Positions 35,501 to 43,466 of a stretch of 64,000 bases of DNA are shown here, one piece after another. Source of the DNA: Legionella shakespearei DSM 23087 (lineage in GTDB: Bacteria > Pseudomonadota > Gammaproteobacteria > Legionellales > Legionellaceae); NCBI RefSeq assembly GCF_000373765.1, contig NZ_KB892426.1:62001-126000 (forward strand). Reading direction: 5' to 3'. Below the pieces are notes generated by a model, which ran no database searches, was not told the origin of the DNA, and was given only the letters and a program-made list of their open reading frames with translations. The position numbers were made by a program, and so were the translations under genes. The number at the start of each line of letters is the position of its first letter. Position 1 is the stretch's first letter.

Positions 35501-38265
35501 AATGGTTTAAAAAGAATTATCCTGAATTGCTTTGCATGATGGACGAATTGGAAACCCGTAATTACCTTAAGCCTGGAACTTTATCTGATCCTGTTATTAA
35601 GGAAGTAGATAAAATCAATCGTAAATTAAATGAATCCATAAAGCCACCCAACAACGAAGCAGAGGGTCCAGAGAAAATTGTCCTGGCTGTTGATGTGAAG
35701 CCTGCCAGGGAGTCAAACCTGCGAAATATCAGGGGTGAACATTTAATGGGGTTTTTCCGAGTTCAGGATCAAGAACAGACAGCAACCAGCTTTTTTGATA
35801 TTTTAAAGCGATATGAAGGTAAAACTATAGCTGACATGTCAACAGCTGATCGGAACTTGCTTAAAAAACATTTGGCAGAGATACAGGGAGTTCTGACTGA
35901 CGTGAATGTGGATGCTACCAATGAACTGGTCAGTGCATTGAAGCATTTGGAGCAAGGTATGCCTCTTGAGCATCCTTTGCCATGCGCCAGACTGTTAAAG
36001 TTGGAACAGCCCACTTCGGCATATTTAAAAAAAGAAAGCAATTCTCATTTATTTAAAGTCAGGATTATAGATGAAGCCTTGTTACACATACGTCCTGAAC
36101 GTTTGGGAACTGATGCAAAACACAGGCGAATGTTGTTGGATGATGCACAACTTTCCAATGTGAGACACAAATATCTGCGTGATAAAGCAATGAAAGAGTC
36201 ACAGCCTGCTGCTGAATTACAGCCTGTTGCAATATCATCGTTGCATACTATTCGTGGCAATATAGCCCTGATTCAGGAAATGCAATTATCTTCTGCTGTC
36301 ACTAAATTAATAAAGCAAGAAGAGGACATAGTAAAAAACAAACTGTCTCCTCATGTCGCTTCTTATTTAATAAAACCGGAGGGACAAATTTTACATGACA
36401 TCAAAGCTGATGATCCCACTATCCCTAGTCAGATTAAACAAGTGGAAAATGGTTTGCATCATCTGGAATCAGCACTGCTGAGCTTTGAACACATGTCAAA
36501 AGAGGACAGTCTGGTAAAGCAGGTGAGATCTTTAGTAGAAATTGCCAGTGAAGCTCAGGAATTAAAAGAGTCTGTTGAAGCACTAAGCCCTGAATTAAAA
36601 CAGCATTATGCACCTATTATCAACCAGATATTGGATTTAACCAAAATGATCCAGACTGTAGAATACAACAAGTCTGATGCTGAAGAATTGAAATCGGTTT
36701 TCAAAAATGCCAAGGGACAATTATTAAAACTGGAGAATCCTCCTGATATTCCAGATGCTTCAAGGGACCATAGCAATTCTTCAAGCGAAGAGGAGTTTGA
36801 TCCGCTGGAAAAAACAGGGGAGCGGGGACTGAAGCTGGGAGTTAAATACGCACATTTGGCTTCGCCACCACTGGAGCAGGCAAGACAATATTTAATCAAG
36901 AGATACCCCCATGCTTATGGAGAGCAGGCTAATGAGGTTCGCTCGTTTAATCGTGAAGAATTAGCTAGTGATGCATTTATGCGTCAGGAAATAGATCGTA
37001 TAAATGAGTTGTTGGATGGCAGTTCAGTTTTTAACACGAATAAACCGGAAGCTATGATTAACCTTGGAAAACAGTTATTACGAGTGGGGGCTCAGGCTGG
37101 TGAATTGGCGGATATGGCCAATCAGATTCTTACGAAAAATTACATTGAGATTAAAGAAAACGCCTATCGTGACTTAATTATTCCTTTATCACAAGAAGAA
37201 GATTATTTATGCCTTAAACCTGGCACCTTACTGGAACCGGGAATGTTAGGGGTAAATCAATTGTTTGTATCGGCTGCACTGGAATTGGAAATGCCTTTTA
37301 AACAAAAGCTCGATCTGTTCGATGACGCCCATTTTGTTGAAATGCTTGTCAAACAATCCGAGCAGGATTTGCAAGCTTTGTTAAAAGAGCAAGAAATAAA
37401 TCCGAATGATAAAAATCTGGAATTAAAAATACTTATAAAACAAGATAAATTAACTTATCTTCGTCAGCAAGACTGCATGCTTCTCAAGCAAGCAGAGCAG
37501 GATTTGGTTGCATTGTTAAAAGAGCAGGAATTAAATCCGGAAGACAAAGATATAGAATTAAAAATCCGTGCAAAGCAGGAGCAATTAACCTCTCTTCGCC
37601 ACAAAAAACTTCAGGATGCAGAGGAAATCAAAAGCACTTTATTAGACGCACAGTTTGAGGTGTATTTGAGAACCATTCTGAAAAACTCCTATCTGACTCA
37701 ACCTTTGATTCAGCAATATGAAGTAGAGATGAGAGAAGTTTATAGAAAAAATAAAGGTCATTTGCTTACGACGGAAGATAGCGGATTAAGTCTGCTGGAA
37801 TTGCTGCGATCTACTGAAAAACAAAAAATAGCCGATTATTTACTTGTAGATAAAGCATACAATAAATTGAATCGCTTTAGCCTTGGCTTACCACCTAAAA
37901 ATCAGGATTTAATAGACTACATCGGTCATCTCAATACTCAACTGACTGATTCTGAAACACCTATTGGCTTAAGGGCAAAACAGGTTAAGGGATTGCCGCG
38001 TGATTCTGAGTTTATGGAAAAAATCTGCTCTGCTGATGAGGGAACAGGCTTCTTTAAACGGTTCACTCAGTTTGTTGAGCGTTTTACTACCTGTATTGCC
38101 AGAAGTGCCAAGACAAACCTGACTATTGTTGATGCCTATTATCAAATAAAGATGGAGCAGAAGATGGGGAATATAGAGTCATCTCAAAGTTATAAGGATA
38201 GACTGAAAACTATAAGAGATGATAAACCGGTTGAGCAACTGCAGGAAAGCCCCAGGCTAGCCTAA
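32581..38265 (+). CDS. 1894-residue internally duplicated helical protein, candidate Dot/Icm effector
   Basis: No signal peptide or membrane segment; mostly predicted helix. Residues about 13-690 and 712-1400 are two copies of one large block: GVPFTHFDNDPPQVEAIKK recurs as GVPFVHLDEDPPQVEAVKK, and VKQIKEVENGLRNLESAL (about 585) recurs as PSQIKQVENGLHHLESAL (about 1280). The C-terminal third is unique apart from a 45-residue tandem repeat near 1594 and 1639 (EQDLQALLKEQEINPNDKN, then EQDLVALLKEQELNPEDKD). The size, helicity and repeats recall the SidH/SdhA/SdhB effector group of Legionella, but I cannot confirm homology. Its last 9 bases overlap the convergent transporter gene. Confidence 0.75.
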   Translation: MPESDDNTDVLSKKIATARTLLLQTLQTQLDDSLTSKLIPNAEGVPFTHFDNDPPQVEAIKKVINCLYHAEHAMNHWENTSLTSPAQGVYAITQVYKALAMFNDASPEIQAIVTDNYALLEPVFTSTYEVIKKSGWLGEFGEMNVTDKASTLIGQGTDLLGRDPKAWNASNPLIATFTQISELINSLSDSQKGELTAAEKKAIKDRALSILDELDNNAFFHKFTLGSLEESKAVNDLLAWFKTIQEDDLEFTRDSMERYISWTNQYLPALLMAADQLERQNYLKQGTLSGELCSSVDKLSKEVNEQLAHSSYDFKGRLVTTDSLAAAREQKITESQIKNVHQIQKATAHINEAEQFYAILAKYKGKSFNEILETDRIHLRQIYPELQSAFAHQNLDLEHKLTAVLNVKGPEEELVDNSWWGSAVGAYNYVSGFVVSGEIDKSLATETSVTQFFEKQIAAEKLKLEVSEKSRELLIPADNKKKQMSIEERTDARFSELKRQFPLQSAEKHIAPGDLKPVKASSLNNFKGNISYVQELKLSNKVRDTRESLTILVDRHLTEDRAYFSTPPYKINDNDPDHVKQIKEVENGLRNLESALYYLEQLENAGTIQQAWAFISLAKAAYNLKGNINKLSPEAIRVLAPIIEQANAYSRGLSDIDYRSDDLSDLEKLKSLHTEVAIVNETADLRVAVEAESDLQQSESDEETLPETPKTDYAKIIESARIDLLDRVRKSTSAPLANALKPAEQGVPFVHLDEDPPQVEAVKKLINSMYHAETATRLLQSTDAPSESVIDKIALAHRRAAALSQVYKALESFSGATPEVQSLIHENYDLVEPVISYGRSLADNYGLTNEIGLLNATKVVGSAGGRGLNLIQPDASGASQSATLVAFASELPAFLNSIAANLDENHALDQEELKITEEQMDSIAAMAELFLENMNSLENYGRIPHAIVGLLELIGKMKAEGYRVQDSSLEAYQQWFKKNYPELLCMMDELETRNYLKPGTLSDPVIKEVDKINRKLNESIKPPNNEAEGPEKIVLAVDVKPARESNLRNIRGEHLMGFFRVQDQEQTATSFFDILKRYEGKTIADMSTADRNLLKKHLAEIQGVLTDVNVDATNELVSALKHLEQGMPLEHPLPCARLLKLEQPTSAYLKKESNSHLFKVRIIDEALLHIRPERLGTDAKHRRMLLDDAQLSNVRHKYLRDKAMKESQPAAELQPVAISSLHTIRGNIALIQEMQLSSAVTKLIKQEEDIVKNKLSPHVASYLIKPEGQILHDIKADDPTIPSQIKQVENGLHHLESALLSFEHMSKEDSLVKQVRSLVEIASEAQELKESVEALSPELKQHYAPIINQILDLTKMIQTVEYNKSDAEELKSVFKNAKGQLLKLENPPDIPDASRDHSNSSSEEEFDPLEKTGERGLKLGVKYAHLASPPLEQARQYLIKRYPHAYGEQANEVRSFNREELASDAFMRQEIDRINELLDGSSVFNTNKPEAMINLGKQLLRVGAQAGELADMANQILTKNYIEIKENAYRDLIIPLSQEEDYLCLKPGTLLEPGMLGVNQLFVSAALELEMPFKQKLDLFDDAHFVEMLVKQSEQDLQALLKEQEINPNDKNLELKILIKQDKLTYLRQQDCMLLKQAEQDLVALLKEQELNPEDKDIELKIRAKQEQLTSLRHKKLQDAEEIKSTLLDAQFEVYLRTILKNSYLTQPLIQQYEVEMREVYRKNKGHLLTTEDSGLSLLELLRSTEKQKIADYLLVDKAYNKLNRFSLGLPPKNQDLIDYIGHLNTQLTDSETPIGLRAKQVKGLPRDSEFMEKICSADEGTGFFKRFTQFVERFTTCIARSAKTNLTIVDAYYQIKMEQKMGNIESSQSYKDRLKTIRDDKPVEQLQESPRLA

Positions 38266-38829
38266 TTCCGGTTTGAAAATGAGATTGAGTACAGCCATCA
38301 CCAGAAAGATGAACGCAGAACACCAGTGAACCCATTTCACTGGTATTTTATCTGCTAATTTATTACCAAAAAAGACAGCAGGTACATCAGCCAGCAACAT
38401 GCCTAAGGTAGTTCCCGCAATAACAGCCAGCGGTGCTGCATAGTGAGCGGTAAGAGCTATAGTCGCTATCTGGGTTTTATCGCCCATTTCAGCCAGAAAG
38501 AAGGTCAGGAACGTGGCGCCGAATACACCCAGATTTTTGCCAGTGTGGGTTTTATCATCATCAATGGAGTCAGGTATCAGCATCCATAATGCCATGGCTA
38601 AAAACGAAGCCGACAATAGCCAGCGCAGCAGATCTGGATGAATCAAAGTAGTAATCCACAAACCTACGGCTCCAGCCAGACTGTGATTAATCAAGGTCGC
38701 AAGAAAAATCCCGAGAATGATGGGCAGTGGCTGCTTAAAGCGTGATGCAAGAACAAAGGCAAGTAATTGGGTTTTGTCGCCAATTTCAGCAAGGGCAACT
38801 ACTCCGACAGATATAAAAAATGCTTCCAT
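38257..38829 (-). CDS. TMEM165/GDT1 family (UPF0016) Mn2+/Ca2+ transporter
   Basis: 190 residues with six predicted helices. The two family hallmarks are present: EIGDKTQLLAF in the first helix and EMGDKTQIATI in the second half, showing the internal duplication of the family. Bacterial members (MneA type) export manganese. Converges with the 1894-residue gene, sharing 9 bases, so no terminator lies between them. Confidence 0.92.
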   Translation of the reverse strand: MEAFFISVGVVALAEIGDKTQLLAFVLASRFKQPLPIILGIFLATLINHSLAGAVGLWITTLIHPDLLRWLLSASFLAMALWMLIPDSIDDDKTHTGKNLGVFGATFLTFFLAEMGDKTQIATIALTAHYAAPLAVIAGTTLGMLLADVPAVFFGNKLADKIPVKWVHWCSAFIFLVMAVLNLIFKPELG

Positions 38830-38958
38830 TGATAATGTGCTTAAGTGATTTGAGACTCATTATACTCTAAAAATGTACGAAAATAAGGTTATGGTGTTAT
38901 TCAGAACTGATGTGAACTCGAAAATAAGGGTTTTATTATCCCACCCCACTCACCGCCC

Positions 38959-39358
38959 CGTTCGTGCTGAGGAGGGGGGGAACCCTGAGTGATCCTCTCA
39001 TAATTTTAACCTGTAAAAAGATGCAAATAAGCAGGATGATCATCGCAAGTAGCCCCTCCACCTCCGGGGGAGGGTGCCCGACAGGGCGGGTGGGGGGATC
39101 AAAAAGAGAACTTATTTAAGGTAGAAAGGTCTAAAATAACAGGGTCTATTTGATAGAAACTCCTTTTTTGATCCCCCCATCCGCCCTGTCGGGCACCTTC
39201 CCCCGGAGAGGGGAAGGCGATCCTGCATAGGTCTGAGTGGTACTCAATATGAGAGGATCACTCAGGTGGTAACCCCGTCTCGAAGCATACTCAGGGCAAA
39301 AATCCTCTGCCAATGCTTCGAGACGGCGCAAAAAGCCGCGCCTCCTCAGCACGAACGG
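38959..39358. repeat. E-family palindrome E1, interrupted by D2
   Basis: Outer arms CCGTTCGTGCTGAGGAGG and its complement. The left arm and right arm are separated by the D2 element; without it the unit would be about 110 bp like E2 and E3. Confidence 0.85.
38985..39265. mobile_element. D-family MITE-like element (copy D2, 281 bp)
   Basis: Begins CTGAGTGATCCTCTCAT and ends ATGAGAGGATCACTCAG, perfect 17-bp terminal inverted repeats. Inside, two inverted GC-rich arms (GGTGCCCGACAGGGCGG) flank an AT-rich centre. Target duplication GGGGGAACC (38976-38984) and GTGGTAACC (39266-39274), 7 of 9 matching. It is in opposite orientation to D3 and the same length. No open frame. Confidence 0.85.
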
Positions 39359-39447
39359 ATTGTGCGAGTGCAAAAAAAGTTATGGTGTTGTTCAGAACAG
39401 ATGTGAATTGGAAATAAGGGTTTTATTAGCCCCTCCCACTCACCGGC

Positions 39448-39559
39448 CCGTTCGTGCTGAGGAGGGGTGGAAACCCCGTCTCGAAGCAGGCACAAGGCAA
39501 AAAATCTGTGCCAATGCTTCGAGACGGCGCAAAAAGCCGCGCCTCCTCAGCACGAACGG
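39448..39559. repeat. E-family palindrome (copy E2)
   Basis: Uninterrupted 112-bp unit; shows the pre-insertion sequence GAGGAGGGGTGGAAACCCCG that allows the D2 insertion point to be read. Confidence 0.85.
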
Positions 39560-39648
39560 ATTGTGCGAGTGCAAAAAAAGTTATGGTGTTGTTCAGAACA
39601 GATGTGAATTGGAAATAAGGGTTTTATTAGCCCCTCCCACTCACCGGC

Positions 39649-39759
39649 CCGTTCGTGCTGAGGAGGGGTGGGAACCCCGTCTCGAAGCATACTCAGGGCA
39701 AAAAACTTTGCAATGCTTCGAGGCTGAGCAAAAAGGCCACGCCGCCTCAGCACGAACGG
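39649..39759. repeat. E-family palindrome (copy E3)
   Basis: Third unit, 201 bases after E2, with several substitutions in the right arm (GAGGCTGAGCAAAAAGGCCA for GAGACGGCGCAAAAAGCCGC), so it is older or less constrained. Confidence 0.85.
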
Positions 39760-39857
39760 ATTTCGCAAATACAACAATGTTAGTTCATCCAGAACTTACG
39801 TTAATGTGTATAATTAATAATAGTGACTTCACCCAATGCAAGTTTTCGGAGAACACC

Positions 39858-41117
39858 ATGATTAACCCCTTAAAATATAAACCCAAAGGTGATAAACAGA
39901 ATTCCGAATATTTTCATGAATACAAAACAAAAATTCTGGAACGACGCCTGGCCTCAGGACTCGAAGAGTTATATGGAGATATGTGCGCGGTGCTGGTGCA
40001 AGTACAGACCGGCGATGCGATTAATTATCTCAAAGAACTCTATTACATGACTCCCTATCGTTACGCTCGAAGCTACATTAGCGATACGCATAAATTCTAC
40101 TGTCTGGAAAATACAAAAGATTCACCAGCTTTCATCATCCTTGAACCATTAGACCCTAATTTTCGTGATGACATCACGCGTTTAAACAAAATGTACCCTA
40201 ATTCAAGAGAGAAATTTAATGCGCGTTATGTAGGGGAAATTTACCATTGCAAACACAAAGATGAAATTCGCAAAATTTTAACCTCACATAATTTTTATTT
40301 TGCCGATCCAGGAATGACTGAAAACAAATTTTATTGCAGTAAAGCCATTCATTTCACCCGCTTATCTGACTTTACGTACAACAGTGTCGGTTACATGGAC
40401 GCTTCCATTTTTGATTACGATAGCCTTGAACTTGGCCAGCGCTTTTACCTGACTAAAGAACAAGAACGCATTTTGGATGCAGAGGATAAAATCAGTCATG
40501 ATAATGGTACCAGAAGCTTGCTCAAAGGCATTGATCACATGGCAACCCGAATTCTGGCGGGTGAACGTGAAGACGCCATTTTAGAGTTTCTCTGCCTCTC
40601 ACGCTATTATTTCTGGGGCGCTTATAATATTTATGACATGAATTCATCAACCAATGTAAATCGCAACCCGCATGGCCATGACATCAGATCACCAGCTAAA
40701 GTCTTTACTGCGAATAATACCCCCTTTATGGTGAATTCCTTTGAGAACCTCCCCATGCCCACAGAAACCTTCGTCCGCAATTACGGCAGGAGAATGCACC
40801 ATATAGCCTACGAAGTAAAAGACGGTGATCATGCTTCTGGGAAAAAAAACATAGATTATGTCGTAGAAACTCTGCGGGATGATATGAATATTGAATTTCT
40901 GGCTCAAGTATTTGGCGCCTGTACAGACACCCCTGATTTGAAACAGATCTTTTCCAAACACTCCCAATATTCTTTGTTAATTACAGAATATGTAGAGCGT
41001 TGCCACGGCTTTGATGGCTTTTTCACCAAAGAAAACGTGGCGGCATTAACAGAAGCAGCCAGCCTCGATGAGACTCTGGCACTCCATCACAAAAAAGAAA
41101 GCATTATTGGGGATTAG
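39858..41117 (+). CDS. VOC-fold protein resembling 4-hydroxyphenylpyruvate dioxygenase in its C-terminal half
   Basis: 419 residues from the ATG at 39858, which has GGAGA 6 bases upstream; the open frame reaches back into the repeat array (39360) but that extension is repeat sequence. Residues about 215-419 look like the vicinal-oxygen-chelate fold of HPPD: GIDHMATRIL (first metal His), MHHIAYEVKDGD (second) and QYSLLITEYVERCHGFDGFF (Glu), spaced as H-H-E with a following GF segment. The N-terminal 200 residues have no recognised family, and typical HPPD C-terminal motifs are only loosely kept. It could be an Fe(II) dioxygenase or isomerase with an unusual substrate. Legionella also has the HPPD legiolysin; this appears distinct. 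Confidence 0.65.
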   Translation: MINPLKYKPKGDKQNSEYFHEYKTKILERRLASGLEELYGDMCAVLVQVQTGDAINYLKELYYMTPYRYARSYISDTHKFYCLENTKDSPAFIILEPLDPNFRDDITRLNKMYPNSREKFNARYVGEIYHCKHKDEIRKILTSHNFYFADPGMTENKFYCSKAIHFTRLSDFTYNSVGYMDASIFDYDSLELGQRFYLTKEQERILDAEDKISHDNGTRSLLKGIDHMATRILAGEREDAILEFLCLSRYYFWGAYNIYDMNSSTNVNRNPHGHDIRSPAKVFTANNTPFMVNSFENLPMPTETFVRNYGRRMHHIAYEVKDGDHASGKKNIDYVVETLRDDMNIEFLAQVFGACTDTPDLKQIFSKHSQYSLLITEYVERCHGFDGFFTKENVAALTEAASLDETLALHHKKESIIGD

Positions 41118-41130
41118 CCCTAGCCCGTTC

Positions 41131-41155
41131 CATCCCGGTTGCAAGCAACCGGGAT
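41131..41155. repeat. A-family inverted unit
   Basis: ATCCCGGTTGCAAGCAACCGG, a perfect short hairpin between the convergent VOC and MFS genes; possible bidirectional terminator without T-runs. Confidence 0.6.
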
Positions 41156-41161
41156 AAAATA

Positions 41162-42376
41162 TTACCTGCTCTTATAACTCCAGAATTTCGGCAACGCATA
41201 ACAAGACAAACCAACACCAATAATACAAAGAATCCCACCTGAAATCAGTGCCGTACTGATACCGAATCCGGCAGCAACAAATCCCGCTCTGGCATCGCCC
41301 AACCGTGGGCCACTCAAATAACTCAGCATTTCAATTCCAGCCAAACGCCCACGTAATTCTACAGGAATTGTACTATTCCATAATGCAACCCTGAAAATCC
41401 CACTAATTGCATCAAAAGCACCTGATAAAGCCAGGAAAAAGAGAGCTAACCAAAGGGAGTTTGACAGGCCAAAACCAATGATAGAAGCTCCCCATAACGC
41501 TGCAGCAATAGCGATTGCTTTTCCATCCTGGGTAACTTTTGAAGTCCAGCCGCTGACAAAAGAAACAATCAGTGAGCCCACTGCGGGTGCTGAATAGAGC
41601 AATCCTAAGGTTTGCGCCCCACCATAAACCTGTGCAATAGCGGGTAGGAGCGCATTAGGCATAGCGAAAACCATAGCAATGAAATCAACAAAATAGCTGC
41701 CAATTAATTCCTGACGGCTAAAGGCAAAACGCACACCTTCTTTTAGAGAAGACATAATAGATGGATGCTCTTCAACAACCGGTTTAGGAATGGAGTGCAT
41801 GAGGCATACACAGAGTATTGATATAAGAAAGGTTGTTAAATCAATAAGATACGTGATAACGATCCCATGTTGTGCAATGATTAAACCGGCAATTGCAGGG
41901 CCAACAATCATACAAAAGCTGAATTTAAAACTGGTAAGAGCACCTACGTTTTTGTAATCCTTTGGTTTCACTATTTGTTGGACAATACTGTCAAGAGCAG
42001 GGCGATGTAATCCGGTAATCGCTGAAAGCAGCATGGCTACAGCGAAAATCACATAGACATTGGGAGCATCTGTTAAGGAGTTAAGTGCCAATACCAGACA
42101 ACCTACCGCCAGTAATAATTCACTCAGAATAATCAGCCCACGTCTGTTGTAACGATCAGCCATTACCCCGCCAACCAATGCAGTAAACAACAGAGGAAGC
42201 AGTTGAACCAAACTGAGTAAGCCCACCATCATGGTCGACTGGGTGATGTGATATATCTGATAGGGAAGGGCAACATAACTAATCATCGTGCCCGCAAAGG
42301 AGATGAACTGCCCCAAATAAAGCAAGCGAAAATCGCGATTCTTTTTAAGCAGCGACAGATCCAGCAAGTGACTCAT
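41162..42376 (-). CDS. MFS exporter, EntS/MFS_3 type
   Basis: 404 residues, about 12 helices. The N-terminus (KKNRDFRLLYLGQFISFAGTMISYVALPYQIY) and the loop motif VMADRYNRRGLII are typical of the MFS_3 exporters, which include the enterobactin exporter EntS and macrolide efflux proteins. Substrate unknown; no siderophore synthetase is adjacent. Monocistronic as far as visible, with palindrome B6 upstream. Confidence 0.85.
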   Translation of the reverse strand: MSHLLDLSLLKKNRDFRLLYLGQFISFAGTMISYVALPYQIYHITQSTMMVGLLSLVQLLPLLFTALVGGVMADRYNRRGLIILSELLLAVGCLVLALNSLTDAPNVYVIFAVAMLLSAITGLHRPALDSIVQQIVKPKDYKNVGALTSFKFSFCMIVGPAIAGLIIAQHGIVITYLIDLTTFLISILCVCLMHSIPKPVVEEHPSIMSSLKEGVRFAFSRQELIGSYFVDFIAMVFAMPNALLPAIAQVYGGAQTLGLLYSAPAVGSLIVSFVSGWTSKVTQDGKAIAIAAALWGASIIGFGLSNSLWLALFFLALSGAFDAISGIFRVALWNSTIPVELRGRLAGIEMLSYLSGPRLGDARAGFVAAGFGISTALISGGILCIIGVGLSCYALPKFWSYKSR

Positions 42377-42464
42377 TTAGATATCCATAGTGTGATTTGA
42401 ACAGTCCCGAATGGAACATCGAAAGCATTTTATGCTTTTTTTGAAATGGAGTACATAGCCATTC

Positions 42465-42581
42465 CTCGATCCACGTCGTCCTGAGCGCGTCTTTTTGCGC
42501 GAAGGATCTCCTGAAAGCGGCATGGTGCCAGTGTGGAGATCCTTCACGCAAAAAGACGCGCTCAGGATGACGGGGATCGGG
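42465..42581. repeat. B-family palindrome (copy B6)
   Basis: B palindrome with an inner deletion in the loop (GGTGCCAGTGTGGAGATCC). It starts about 90 bases upstream of the MFS gene start and abuts the stop of the PuuE-like gene. Confidence 0.8.
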
Positions 42582-43463
42582 CTATGGTTCTTCCGGACGA
42601 CTCTCCAACCAATACCGAGCTATATCCATACGTCTGGCTATCCAGATATTCTGGAATTGCATTATATAAGCTATAAACTGACTTAAGGCCATGCAATTTC
42701 CCGCTTTTCCGCTAAGTCTGGGATGCAACCCAATAGTCATTATGGCAGTGCGATTTTCCTGATACAGATAATCAAAAGTGCTTTTTAAATGCTGATAAAA
42801 GTCATTACCGGAGGCAAAACCTGGGGACGTAGTAAAACGAAAATCATTGCAATCCAGCGAATAGGGGATAACCAAATGCTGGCCTATTTTATAAGGCAAA
42901 TCATCAGCATAACTGTCTGAATCATAAAGAAAACCGCCAATTTCCAATAATAAATCACGCGTATGTTTACTGCGCCGTCCTGTATACCAGCCTATGGGTC
43001 TTTGGTTTGTTAATTGCTCTATAGTGTCAATGCAGCGGTATATATGCTTTTTTTCTGTAGACCTGGGTACTTTGTCATAATTGATCCAACGCCAGCCATG
43101 TCCTGCCACCTCATGCCGGGAATCGGTCAGATAGGCAGAAAATTCCGGATTAAGAGTCAGAGCATAACCAGTGGCAAAAAAGGTTAAGGGAAGATAATGG
43201 GAATCAAACAAACGCAGCAGGCGCCATATGCCCACGCGACTGCCATACTCATAAAATGATTCCATGCTGTAATTACGTTCCCCTTTGGGCTTTTTGCTAA
43301 AGGGAAAATCACTGCCATAGGTTTCTGCTTCTGAATCGCCATTGACAGGAGATAGCTCGGAACCCTCTTCATAATTGATAACAAAATTAATGGCTATTCT
43401 GGCTTTATTGGGCCATTCAATTTGTGGCGGATGAGATCCATATCCTTTGAGATCGCGGGTCAT
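42582..43463 (-). CDS. polysaccharide deacetylase-fold amidohydrolase, allantoinase PuuE-like
   Basis: 293 residues with a NodB-homology domain. The N-terminus (YGSHPPQIEWPNKARIAINFVINYEEGSE) is characteristic of the PuuE subgroup, cofactor-independent allantoinases. Conserved features include LTFFATGYAL, EVAGHGWRWINY, GWYTGRRSKHTRDLL and TIGLHPRLSGKAGN. Expected reaction: hydrolysis of allantoin to allantoate, but no other ureide genes are nearby and related deacetylases act on other amides. The 3-base gap after the upstream GNAT gene marks an operon. Confidence 0.85.
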   Translation of the reverse strand: MTRDLKGYGSHPPQIEWPNKARIAINFVINYEEGSELSPVNGDSEAETYGSDFPFSKKPKGERNYSMESFYEYGSRVGIWRLLRLFDSHYLPLTFFATGYALTLNPEFSAYLTDSRHEVAGHGWRWINYDKVPRSTEKKHIYRCIDTIEQLTNQRPIGWYTGRRSKHTRDLLLEIGGFLYDSDSYADDLPYKIGQHLVIPYSLDCNDFRFTTSPGFASGNDFYQHLKSTFDYLYQENRTAIMTIGLHPRLSGKAGNCMALSQFIAYIMQFQNIWIARRMDIARYWLESRPEEP

Positions 43464-43466
43464 TCA

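Larger units (their letters stand above)
38830..39857. repeat. 1-kb intergenic tandem array of E units with D insertion
   Basis: Gene-free. Three successive units of about 200 bp (starting near 38889, 39381 and 39582) each contain TTATGGTGTT(A/G)TTCAGAAC, GATGTGAA, AAATAAGGGTTTTATTA, CACTCACCG and then an E palindrome. Unit 2 to unit 3 is 201 bases. Unit 1 is stretched to 491 bases by a 281-bp D element; removing it and a 9-bp duplication restores 201. Short frames running across this region (for example upstream of the VOC gene) are artefacts of the repeats. Confidence 0.85.

Noticed and set aside
38889-39760. CRISPR array
   Set aside because: Units of about 200 bp with palindromes and near-identical spacers; no short direct repeats with unique spacers and no cas genes.
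39360-39857. N-terminal extension of the VOC protein by 166 codons
   Set aside because: The extension consists of the tandem E array read in frame. A ribosome-binding site precedes the ATG at 39858.
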